DNA from: Omnitrophica bacterium RIFCSPLOWO2_01_FULL_45_10
GTDB taxonomy: Bacteria; Omnitrophota; Gorgyraeia; 2-01-FULL-45-10
Reading direction: 5' to 3'
Length of the DNA: 18,651 nucleotides
NCBI GenBank assembly: GCA_001804165.1
Contig: MHFL01000048.1
Span: forward strand, 14,691 to 33,341
The notes beneath the pieces were generated by a model. The model saw only the letters and a program-made list of their open reading frames with translations, did no database searches and was not told the DNA's origin. Positions 7,401-13,029 of this stretch are shown here, piece by piece. The position numbers were made by a program, and so were the translations under genes. The first letter of the stretch is position 1. Each line of letters opens with the position of its first letter.

Positions 7401-9714
7401 ATTGCCGCTTCGCGATCTTCGTTAGAGCCGAGTAATATGTGCGGTTTTTTCTTACAACTGTTAAATAAAAATATAAGACGCCATCGCGTTCTATCGCCCT
7501 CGCGTCTTCAAGAGCAATAACATCTTCACCGAGAGGCGCAAGCTCCTTATTATCGGGAGAGAGCATGGAGCGATCTACAACAGTTATAACGCCTGTTTTA
7601 TCATCGTGAATATATGCTCCTATATCAGACCTGTATATCTTATGATAGATTAGGCCTTCTTTCGGAATCCGTCTCGCAAACAGGAATCGTCTGCCGTCCA
7701 ATCCGAGTACGCCTGCATTTAATATATGCCTTTCAAATTCCGATGGCTCTAATATGACTCCCTTTTTGTCAGTCTTTATCTTTACTTTTAAAGGCAACGT
7801 CTCGAATCCGCTCGCGGAGTATCGTTCCGGTACCCCGCTCGCCTGCCCCGAGGCGTCTTCTAATGGCGTTCCTGACGCGGATGCTCTCGCATATACCTGT
7901 TTTCCGTTTATTATCGCTCCTTCAATCGGCTCGCCGCCTTTTTGGGATGACAGAGTAAATAACGTATTTCCTATAACAATATCTTTTCCATCCTCGAAAG
8001 CGGTTACTGTTTTTATCCAATTATCTCTGGCTGGCTCAAGGGCTTCTCCATAAATCTCTCTAGAATGGCTGGAGGAATACGTATAGAAGGATAACGTTGA
8101 GATATTCGCCATAATGTACTTTAATAAAGTGGAATTATTGCCGGCAAGGAGTTTGAAATAAGGCGACTCTTTCTCGTCCAGACCGAAGTTCGGCATTATA
8201 GAGATGTAGGAGATATTGTTTTCTTTGAAGAGCCGGGAGAGATTCTCCGTATGAAATCCGCCTGTAATGAGTACGCCGACTTTAGGCCCGAGGTCTTTGG
8301 TCTGTGGTTTATGGTTGATTTTAATTCTTTTCACGAACTCCTCGTCGCGTTTGTAGCTTAACTCATAAAACTTCTCCATCTTTTTGAGGTATGAATTGAT
8401 CCTCGCAAGGCCTTCGTCCGGCTTTAAATTTAGGCCATATTGTGTCGCATATCTATTTATGAAATTTAAGTAATTAGTTACATCAAATTCGTCCTCATGC
8501 GCTTGATAGTAAGCGAACTCCTCCTGCGTAAGCGTTATATTTAAGAGGTTATTTATGAGATGAAGGCGCCCTGTAAGTTTATCCAACTCTTTCTGCGCGT
8601 CATTCTGATACAATAAATTCTTGATTCGTCCCTCAAGCGACTCCATCTCTTTCGAAACCTTCTCTTTGTCAAGGGTAGAATAAAGTGTTGTATAGCCGAT
8701 GTAACGGCTTAAGTTTTTATATTCGCCTATGCCTATTTTCAACTCTTTAGACTTCTCTGCAAGATATGAGTAGAATTCCGCGTCTTGAACCCGGCCCAGT
8801 TTCAATTCAATTGTCTTTTGTACAAGTTCTTTCGACTCATTTTTCGAAAGTGAGCCGGTAAGCCCGCCTATCAATTGATCGCGTTCTGAATTCGATCTCT
8901 TGAAATCGATCTCATTTTCCAATAATAACGTCTTGGCTAGGATAGGTATGTTTTGAAGACCGGACATACCGATTTTCTTTTCTTTTGAATAGGCAAGAAG
9001 ATATAAGACATAATCCTTAAACGAAAGGGCTTTTTCTTCAAACGCGCTTTTCTTCCGGTCAAACTCAAGTAGTTCTTTGGAGTAAATCTTCGCCTTGATG
9101 CGCGAGAGGGTGAATTTGAATTCCCTTAATAACTTTTCAGCATCATCTTTATATGAAAGGGAATCCCTGTAAACCTTCAGATTTTCGATATAGAGGCCTG
9201 TATCCTCAACTCCCCACAAACTAATCCGTCCGTGGTTATTTATCGCGTAAAATTCTGCCCCGTTTATCTCGCCTTCTTTCAGGAAATAGTCGCTGACCTT
9301 TTTTCGTAAAGAACTATTCTTAATATCATAAAACGCGCGGAAATTGTAATCGTCTTCGCCCCCTTCCAGATTAACGACATTTATGCCGTATTCCCTATTT
9401 AAATAGTCCATGATATTGGAAATCTGGTTCTGAGCCGCGTAGTTACAGTGTGCGTCCTGGATGTGAATTATAGTTCGGGAGTTTGGGAATTTGGGAATTT
9501 GGGAGTTGGACCATGATTCTTTTATACGGCCGAGATATGCGGGAAGAGTAAAGGTGCTTATGTCAAATTCTTTTATCGCGTCGTTGCTTTTTATGGCCCA
9601 AGAGATGTCTGGTGATATGGCATTAAATAGAAAAGCCGATACTGTAATGATGTTGCCTATCAATTTTATCGGCTTATTCATTATGATTAAATTTTTTGTC
9701 ACATAAGCGCGCAC
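4486..9714 (-). CDS. Giant secreted multidomain protein: TraB/ChaN-like, GH130-like, PD-(D/E)xK-like
   Basis: About 1742 residues. I prefer GTG at 9714 because GGAG lies 6 nt upstream. An ATG at 9738 is in frame but has no Shine-Dalgarno, and a third option is ATG 9681. A signal-peptide-like segment (IITVSAFLFNAISPDISWA) follows. Domain 1 (about 75-560) contains IIHIQDAHCNYAAQNQ and VGVLITGGFHTENL and resembles TraB/ChaN-type proteins. After an Ala-Ser-Gly linker (609-636), domain 2 (about 640-1000) resembles GH130 five-blade propellers: EDARAI, DFMLYHRAVEF, REPVLVPEIEMTYEMNGWVP, YSCGAI and MYYSGSDS. A short linker (1001-1009) leads to a helical region holding a PD-(D/E)xK-like core (NEIFALNRLKDEGY about 1301, EVEFDG about 1330, YLVETTT about 1345). 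A third linker (1470-1489) precedes an unrecognised C-terminal domain of about 250 residues. It is first gene after the 9783-9810 promoter. The function is unknown, and a polysaccharide-related role is only inferred from the GH130-like part. Confidence 0.8.
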   Translation of the reverse strand: MRAYVTKNLIIMNKPIKLIGNIITVSAFLFNAISPDISWAIKSNDAIKEFDISTFTLPAYLGRIKESWSNSQIPKFPNSRTIIHIQDAHCNYAAQNQISNIMDYLNREYGINVVNLEGGEDDYNFRAFYDIKNSSLRKKVSDYFLKEGEINGAEFYAINNHGRISLWGVEDTGLYIENLKVYRDSLSYKDDAEKLLREFKFTLSRIKAKIYSKELLEFDRKKSAFEEKALSFKDYVLYLLAYSKEKKIGMSGLQNIPILAKTLLLENEIDFKRSNSERDQLIGGLTGSLSKNESKELVQKTIELKLGRVQDAEFYSYLAEKSKELKIGIGEYKNLSRYIGYTTLYSTLDKEKVSKEMESLEGRIKNLLYQNDAQKELDKLTGRLHLINNLLNITLTQEEFAYYQAHEDEFDVTNYLNFINRYATQYGLNLKPDEGLARINSYLKKMEKFYELSYKRDEEFVKRIKINHKPQTKDLGPKVGVLITGGFHTENLSRLFKENNISYISIMPNFGLDEKESPYFKLLAGNNSTLLKYIMANISTLSFYTYSSSHSREIYGEALEPARDNWIKTVTAFEDGKDIVIGNTLFTLSSQKGGEPIEGAIINGKQVYARASASGTPLEDASGQASGVPERYSASGFETLPLKVKIKTDKKGVILEPSEFERHILNAGVLGLDGRRFLFARRIPKEGLIYHKIYRSDIGAYIHDDKTGVITVVDRSMLSPDNKELAPLGEDVIALEDARAIERDGVLYFYLTVVRKNRTYYSALTKIAKRQFLDKVEEKLKNPNDKINWGCSRLERLINEPRYVNQNIKNFVPFGNPSIVDGREIWYALYRPNERKRRTMRLAVSEDGLSGPWRDAGLYMHVAKESEGWIGPSTFVSGVNHKIERYPLDFMLYHRAVEFGDENMGNTQKYYDLRLIIVDRNNPMRRYIVREPVLVPEIEMTYEMNGWVPGAIYSCGAILRSYNREKNEYVFDMYYSGSDSVELLATVSVAIEEESPISFDMAGRASASGHIEYESLSQHARDKLKEYAEDLLFNIADRIRGGFSSAPLIKHRTEVIIKELGDEREKGHDYATDDNLIFAIGIAAQEKREAEISNIAVRVIEEIKKEQPDLDEIAEKVITDMISWENEETNKSWRQFLERNPLMKNEDRIKTYNLLKALDGTAENFASYALKKLKDVALSTYEDVKFTLLVRLCPQLTMNGWVRNYKDRENILEFMQLLEDYNIMLLAQWYDILNELDFECTFEDLKNLALILADPGITIDTINAMLNFIHENPDVSLSNLLKRLSSTEETRKDTVRVHVGAANEIFALNRLKDEGYSILSSSFYFPADRGGEVEFDGVAAKDKRLYLVETTTRTPHFGYRGAWHEWYDEEVLNSLRIIRDFRERIEKTLADYDGKLSGIIFVFNESEKDKEKLMRENLPEDSETELEVKFIFMPKNKYVHEEDEYSDRENAIPIDEYPTFEIAVLSSGLSERQTRASAPRQSASGQASGAEELDALIRENPELKTAKMEKLAERARPDEEFANVIRYILNVYGAAKDVIGQTRFPKEPRTIFIPISEKFVPLAFKAKLAGEWRALRDLLNKRYNFSDITVIFYDGTLEDLEGKMGGKQGLDRKNAFAYVDEKMTKANAVKYGALTKKVTAMKEIAPEKGAYLSIGGHVILALGILDIVRNDRDDTEYISRVINLLRAISDNSEIYKDVKPDYFLDLIRRGDLEMGLPPITKIDMDENMGEALVVEKTVMSAL
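5249..5269 (-). repeat. 21-nt exact coding repeat, copy A (linker 3)
   Basis: Identical over 21 nt to 7835-7855. On the coding strand it begins CGCCTCGGGGCAGG and encodes ASGQASG within RQSASGQASGAEE. It contains a 5-nt inverted repeat, CGCCT/AGGCG. It sits precisely between the helical/nuclease-like region and the C-terminal domain. Confidence 0.8.
6688..6712 (-). repeat. Shortened copy of the Ala-Ser-Gly linker repeat (linker 2)
   Basis: Encodes AGRASASG. The bases GCCTC-AGCGAGCGGG match the 21-nt repeat if six bases (two codons) are removed from its middle. It is more GC-rich than the flanking coding DNA and lies at the boundary between the GH130-like domain and the helical region. Confidence 0.55.
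7835..7855 (-). repeat. 21-nt exact coding repeat, copy B (linker 1)
   Basis: Same 21 nt and same reading frame as copy A, encoding ASGQASG in the first linker (ASASGTPLEDASGQASGVPERYSASG, given here in parts: ASASG, DASGQASG, YSASG). It marks the boundary between the TraB/ChaN-like and GH130-like domains. Confidence 0.8.
9477..9508. repeat. Four tandem 8-nt units inside the giant gene
   Basis: Units on the plus strand are GGGAGTTT, GGGAATTT, GGGAATTT and GGGAGTTG. On the coding strand they encode SNSQIPKFPNSR just before the HIQDAHCN core (about residues 69-80). Eight is not a multiple of three, so gain or loss of a unit would shift the frame early in the 5.2-kb gene. Confidence 0.8.
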
Positions 9715-9749
9715 TTTAGTCTCCGGCTGAAAGTGCATTTATTACATAT

Positions 9750-9769
9750 GTTATTATTAGCGTAATAAC
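9750..9769. promoter_or_regulatory. Inverted repeat between promoter and start of the giant gene
   Basis: Perfect 7-nt arms GTTATTA and TAATAAC are separated by 6 nt (TTAGCG). It lies just downstream of the expected transcription start of the 9783-9810 promoter, where it could be an operator or a 5'-leader hairpin. Confidence 0.35.
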
Positions 9770-9782
9770 GTCTATATCAAAA

Positions 9783-9810
9783 AGTATACCTTATAATAAG
9801 AGAGCGTCAA
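9783..9810 (-). promoter_or_regulatory. Sigma-70-type promoter of the giant gene/VanZ/MBL operon
   Basis: On the minus strand TTGACG (9810-9805) is followed after 16 nt by TATACT (9788-9783). Transcription would start near 9776, giving a leader of about 60 nt to the GTG start. The surrounding DNA is AT-rich. Confidence 0.6.
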
Positions 9811-9865
9811 TAGATAATATTTAACTTTTTTATAACTTAATCTGAAACAGCGTCTACTCTTATAT

Positions 9866-9895
9866 ATGTAGGGCAGGCTTAAGCCTGCCCTACAT
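9866..9895. repeat. 30-nt perfect palindrome with CTTAAG centre, copy 2
   Basis: Perfect arms of 15 nt (ATGTAGGGCAGGCTT and its complement). It overlaps the 3' end of the methyltransferase gene, whose last codons (N-V-G-Q-A-stop) are made from it, so it appears to have replaced the original end of that gene. A TTATCCACA nonamer abuts it directly. Confidence 0.75.
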
Positions 9896-11081
9896 TGTGG
9901 ATAACTGTTGAGACCTTGAGGAAATAGCCCTTTAGATATTCTGTCTCTGGGATTGATCTTACAATCGGGTGGTCTTCTGCCTGATGGCAGCGTTTTAATA
10001 TGGTAAATTTTTTGCCGGCAATTAGCGCGGCCTCTTCCACTGTTTTAGAAAAGACCTCATTCGGCATTTTATTCGAGCAGGAAAACGTCGCTAATATTCC
10101 GCCCTCATTCAATATATTCATTCCCAGATAATTCAGCTCTTTGTAACCTTTGGACGCGGTTTCGAGAGATTCCTTTTTTTTCAAAAATGACGGTGGATCG
10201 ATTATGACCAGGTCAAACTTTTCATTAGAATCGCTGATGTCTTTTAAAACTCTGAACACGTCCCCTCTTACAAATTCTATCTTTCTAGAAACTCCGTTGA
10301 GAATCGCGTTTTTGCGTCCGAGTTCCAGCCATTCCTCTTTAATATCGACTGAGCGCACATATTTTGCGCCATATAAGCCGGCATGAACAGAAAATCCGCC
10401 AGTATACGAGAAAAGGTCAAGCACCTTCTTACCATTAGAAAAATTCTCTAAAGCAAGCCGCGACTTCCGCTGGTCTAAATAGAAACCTGTCTTATGTCCA
10501 TTCACGATATCTACAAAGAATTTTGCCTTTCCCTCGAAAATCTCGATGATCGGCTCGCCTGATGAACCCCACCACATAGCCGAGTCTTTTAACCCTTCAA
10601 CTTTTCTAAATGGTGAAACGCTTTTTTCATAGACGAAGCTCGGTTTTAATATATTTTCTATGCTTTTTAGAATTAAATTTTTAAATCTATCCATGCCAAG
10701 CGTCAGGACCTGAAAAACTACCGTATTGTGGTATATATCGATTATAAGTCCCGGAAGCCCGTCGGCTTCGCTGAAGACGGCCCTAAAGGCATTGGTAACC
10801 GAAAAAAGAGGGTTTCTCCTATCGAACGCTTGCTTTATTCTGTTATTGAAAAAAATCTGATCTAGTGGTTCGTCATTAAAGGTAAGGAGCCGTACGGAAA
10901 TCTCTGATCTCGGATTGTAGTATCCTCTGCCCACGAATTTACCATTACTAGTCTGGACAGAAATTAAGTCGCCTGGCTTTATGGTGGGAGAGATTTTAAG
11001 GAATTGGTTCTTATATACCCAAGGGTGACCGGGCCTTAACTTGCCCTGCCTTCCACTTCTTAACCTTATAACTTTCTCCAA
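9879..11081 (-). CDS. RlmI-like class I SAM-dependent rRNA methyltransferase
   Basis: 400 residues, close to E. coli RlmI (which makes 5-methylcytosine at C1962 of 23S rRNA). An N-terminal PUA-like domain carries RLRSGRQGKLRPGHPWVYKNQ (6-26). GHKTGFYLDQR is at 195-205. The AdoMet-binding motif I LDLFSYTGGFS is at 221-231, DLVIIDPPSF at 290-299, and FSCS at 333-336 places the catalytic Cys. The start codon is TTG, with GAAGGGA 9 nt upstream, and no ATG is available before the stop upstream. The final five codons lie inside palindrome copy 2. It lies downstream of the Nudix gene but palindrome copy 3 and 100 nt separate them. Assignment to RlmI rather than a sister COG1092 enzyme is probable, not proven. 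Confidence 0.85.
   Translation of the reverse strand: MEKVIRLRSGRQGKLRPGHPWVYKNQFLKISPTIKPGDLISVQTSNGKFVGRGYYNPRSEISVRLLTFNDEPLDQIFFNNRIKQAFDRRNPLFSVTNAFRAVFSEADGLPGLIIDIYHNTVVFQVLTLGMDRFKNLILKSIENILKPSFVYEKSVSPFRKVEGLKDSAMWWGSSGEPIIEIFEGKAKFFVDIVNGHKTGFYLDQRKSRLALENFSNGKKVLDLFSYTGGFSVHAGLYGAKYVRSVDIKEEWLELGRKNAILNGVSRKIEFVRGDVFRVLKDISDSNEKFDLVIIDPPSFLKKKESLETASKGYKELNYLGMNILNEGGILATFSCSNKMPNEVFSKTVEEAALIAGKKFTILKRCHQAEDHPIVRSIPETEYLKGYFLKVSTVIHNVGQA
9896..9904 (-). other. TTATCCACA nonamer abutting palindrome copy 2
   Basis: Perfect match on the minus strand to the E. coli DnaA-box consensus TTATCCACA, directly adjacent to the palindrome and inside the end of the methyltransferase gene (encoding V-I-H). 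A mirror-image copy is at 11114-11122. Confidence 0.5.
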
Positions 11082-11113
11082 TCCTTTTCGTCCCTTCTCA
11101 ATCTTGCAACGAA

Positions 11114-11122
11114 TTATCCACA
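11114..11122 (+). other. TTATCCACA nonamer adjacent to palindrome copy 3
   Basis: Perfect DnaA-box-like nonamer on the plus strand, 2 nt before palindrome copy 3. With 9896-9904 it flanks the methyltransferase gene in opposite orientation, each nonamer facing the gene and each palindrome facing outwards. Confidence 0.5.
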
Positions 11123-11124
11123 GT

Positions 11125-11158
11125 AGTAGTAGAGCACCCTTAAGGGTGCTCTACTACT
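11125..11158. repeat. 34-nt perfect palindrome with CTTAAG centre, copy 3
   Basis: Perfect arms of 17 nt (AGTAGTAGAGCACCCTT and its complement). It lies 23 nt after the Nudix stop codon. It shares the outer AGTAGTAG/CTACTACT arms with copy 1 but has a different GC core. There is no U-tract behind the stem. Confidence 0.75.
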
Positions 11159-11181
11159 TCTTAACTTTACAACTTTTTTGT

Positions 11182-11691
11182 TTAAATCCATCCTATAAAC
11201 GCGAGCGCGGCGACAGTCTTAGCGTCAACTATTCTGCCCTTCCTAAAAAGCCGTCTGACTTCAATCTTATTTAAATACATGATTTCGATTACCTCATCAT
11301 CCTCTACGTTCCTTTTTACTTCTTGCAACTTTTCTGCCTTATATATAAATATCTTCTCTGTCGTATATCCCGGCGCAGGATATATTTTGCCCAAAAGGGT
11401 TAGTTTCCGCGCCCTGAATCCGGTCTCTTCTATAATTTCGCGCCGTGCGCACGAAAGCGGAGGTTCGCCCTTCTCCAAAGTGCCTGCCGGCAATTCATAG
11501 ATATAGGAATTGATGACGGGTCTGTATTGCCTCAACATTATAATCTTATTTTTCGTTAAAAGCGGCACGATCAGCGCCGCGCCGGGATGTTTTACAATCT
11601 CCAGGTTCGCGATGTATCCATTTGGCAGTCTGACTTTTTTGGTTAAGACCTTTAATAGTTTACCTTTGAAAATTATACGCTCCTTTTTCAT
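11182..11691 (-). CDS. Nudix hydrolase, ADP-ribose/ADP-sugar pyrophosphatase type
   Basis: 169 residues. A complete Nudix box G-x5-E-x7-REUxEExGU occupies 70-92 (GTLEKGEPPLSCARREIIEETGF in the protein, split here as GTLEKGE, PPLSCAR, REIIEETGF). The upstream VKHPGAALIVPL and the MLRQYRP phrase at 52-58 are typical of NudF-like ADP-ribose pyrophosphatases, which cleave ADP-ribose to AMP and ribose 5-phosphate. Pro at 103-105 (YPAPGYTTE) fits the same subgroup. The start is fixed by an in-frame stop 6 nt upstream of ATG 11691. No Shine-Dalgarno precedes it, and a TATAAT sits so close that the mRNA may be leaderless. GDP-mannose or other ADP-sugars remain possible substrates. Confidence 0.87.
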   Translation of the reverse strand: MKKERIIFKGKLLKVLTKKVRLPNGYIANLEIVKHPGAALIVPLLTKNKIIMLRQYRPVINSYIYELPAGTLEKGEPPLSCARREIIEETGFRARKLTLLGKIYPAPGYTTEKIFIYKAEKLQEVKRNVEDDEVIEIMYLNKIEVRRLFRKGRIVDAKTVAALAFIGWI

Positions 11692-11699
11692 ATCAATTC

Positions 11700-11705
11700 A
11701 TTATA
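11700..11705 (-). promoter_or_regulatory. -10 element placed for a leaderless Nudix mRNA
   Basis: TATAAT on the minus strand ends 8 nt before the A of the Nudix ATG, so transcription would begin within about two bases of the start codon. The -35 is weak (TTGTGT at 19 nt spacing). Confidence 0.45.
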
Positions 11706-11748
11706 CTACAAAATTGCAATAGCGACACAATTTTAAAAGGATAAGATG

Positions 11749-11783
11749 CATAAGAGAAGGAAAAATATTTTCCTTCTCTTATG
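11749..11783. terminator. Strong 16-bp hairpin upstream of the Nudix gene
   Basis: Perfect arms 11749-11764 and 11768-11783 (CATAAGAGAAGGAAAA and its complement) enclose a 3-nt loop. It separates the tRNA-Phe region from the Nudix promoter. No immediate U-tract follows on the minus strand, so termination is likely but not certain. Confidence 0.5.
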
Positions 11784-11886
11784 ATAAAGAAGGCTTTTGA
11801 TCATCTTTAGACTGGCGGTTCTAAAGGAAAGGGGTGACAGCGAGCGAACTCATTAGATATTACGTATAGGTGAGCGAGCGCCAAGA

Positions 11887-11907
11887 GGGGGAAACGTAGT
11901 TTCCCCC
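11887..11907. repeat. G/C-anchored hairpin downstream of tRNA-Phe
   Basis: Perfect 9-nt arms GGGGGAAAC and GTTTCCCCC around GTA. A second inverted repeat (AAATTTTGC 11913-11921, GCAAAATTT 11937-11945) lies between it and the tRNA 3' end. The adjoining 11834-11882 holds two related GCGAGCG-containing direct repeats. It may be a terminator or a MITE-like remnant. Confidence 0.45.
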
Positions 11908-11944
11908 TATGGAAATTTTGCTTTAGTTTACGAGTGGCAAAATT

Positions 11945-12019
11945 TGGTGCCGAGGGGCAGAATCGGACTGCCCACGCCCGCGTTTTCAGCGCGGCGCTCT
12001 ACCACTGAGCTACCTCGGC
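11945..12019 (-). tRNA. tRNA-Phe (anticodon GAA)
   Basis: 75 nt including encoded CCA. The acceptor stem GCCGAGG/CCTCGGC is perfect. The D arm is GCTC AGTGGTA GAGC. The anticodon arm CCGCG-CTGAAAA-CGCGG places GAA at 11987-11985. The T arm is GGCAG-TCCGATT-CTGCC. The T loop has C where U55 (pseudouridine) is nearly universal, while all stems are intact. It lies 45 nt behind trxB. Confidence 0.95.
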
Positions 12020-12041
12020 ATTATTACAAAGTAAATTAACA

Positions 12042-12060
12042 CAAAAACGCCTTTTGCGTC
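12042..12060 (-). terminator. Possible weak terminator after trxB
   Basis: On the minus strand ACGC-AAAAG-GCGT is followed by TTTT (GCGTTTTTGTG), a short 4-bp stem with a U-tract, just behind the trxB stop and before tRNA-Phe. Confidence 0.35.
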
Positions 12061-12064
12061 AACA

Positions 12065-13015
12065 TCATTTGTATTCGCTTCCCTTTATCCTCTCGACGTA
12101 AAGGCGCGCGCTGACAGCCGCTAGAGCGCCTTCACCTGCTGCCGTAACGACCTGCCGCAATAACTTTTTTCTCACATCGCCGCACACGAATATTCCGTCT
12201 ACGGATGTTCGCATCTCGTCGTCAGAGATTATGTATCCTTTCTCGTCTGTCTTCACTACATCCTTTACAATCTCTGAATTCGGCGCTATGCCGACGAATA
12301 TGAAAAGGCCTTCTGCCTTCAATGTATTCTCTTTTGCCGTCACGATGTCCCTGACCTTCACCGCCTCGCATTTATCCTTCCCGATAATCTCGACCGCAAC
12401 GGAATTCAGGCAAAATTCTATTTTTTTATTCGCGAGCGCCCTCTCCTGCAGTATCTTCGTCGCCCTTAACTTATCGCGGCGATGGACGATCGTAACCTTA
12501 TTCACGAATCTCGTCAGGAATAGAGCATCCTCTAAGGCCGTATCTCCGCCGCCGATAACCACAACATCTTTTCCTTTAAAGAGGGGCCCGTCGCAGGTTG
12601 CGCAATATGATACCCCTTTACCGGTGAGTTCCTTTTCGCCAGGTACGCCTAAAGTGGACCAATGCGCTCCGGTCGCGATTATCAAAGACCCGACGTCCAA
12701 TTCTTTGGCGTCTGATAGTTGAATCTTAAAAGGCATTTTCTTGTCCTTTTTCAAGATTACCTGTTTCGCCTCGGCCGTCTCAACAGCAAGACCGAAATGT
12801 TCTGCCTGTTTCTGCATCCAATCGGCAAGGTCAGGGCCTCTTATGCCTTCCGGAAAACCGGGAAAATTCTCTATAAGATCCGCCAACAAAATCTGACCAC
12901 CGCACAATGCTCTCTCTACAAGCAGAACCTTCATTCTCGCTCGCGAACAATATATGCCTGCTGTGAGCCCGCTCGGGCCTCCGCCGATTATAACGACATC
13001 GTAACTCGTGTCCAT
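12065..13015 (-). CDS. trxB: Thioredoxin reductase
   Basis: 316 residues (E. coli TrxB has 321). The FAD-binding motif is GGGPSG (11-16), the redox-active pair C138-A-T-C141 lies in SYCATCDGP, and the NADPH-binding motif is GGGDTA (155-160) with HRRDKLRA (178-185), the Arg pair that selects NADPH. The C-terminal FAD motif GIFVCGDVR is near 273-281. The enzyme passes electrons from NADPH to thioredoxin in the cytoplasm. The start is well supported, with AGGAGG 9 nt before ATG. It follows the LptF/G-like gene by 14 nt, so the two are probably co-transcribed although they are functionally unrelated. Confidence 0.96.
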   Translation of the reverse strand: MDTSYDVVIIGGGPSGLTAGIYCSRARMKVLLVERALCGGQILLADLIENFPGFPEGIRGPDLADWMQKQAEHFGLAVETAEAKQVILKKDKKMPFKIQLSDAKELDVGSLIIATGAHWSTLGVPGEKELTGKGVSYCATCDGPLFKGKDVVVIGGGDTALEDALFLTRFVNKVTIVHRRDKLRATKILQERALANKKIEFCLNSVAVEIIGKDKCEAVKVRDIVTAKENTLKAEGLFIFVGIAPNSEIVKDVVKTDEKGYIISDDEMRTSVDGIFVCGDVRKKLLRQVVTAAGEGALAAVSARLYVERIKGSEYK

Positions 13016-13029
13016 TTAAATCGTCCTCC

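Noticed and set aside
9896..11122. Two perfect TTATCCACA nonamers as a replication origin
   Set aside because: Only two boxes 1.2 kb apart and no dnaA, dnaN or AT-rich unwinding region nearby. Interpreted as associated with the palindromes instead.
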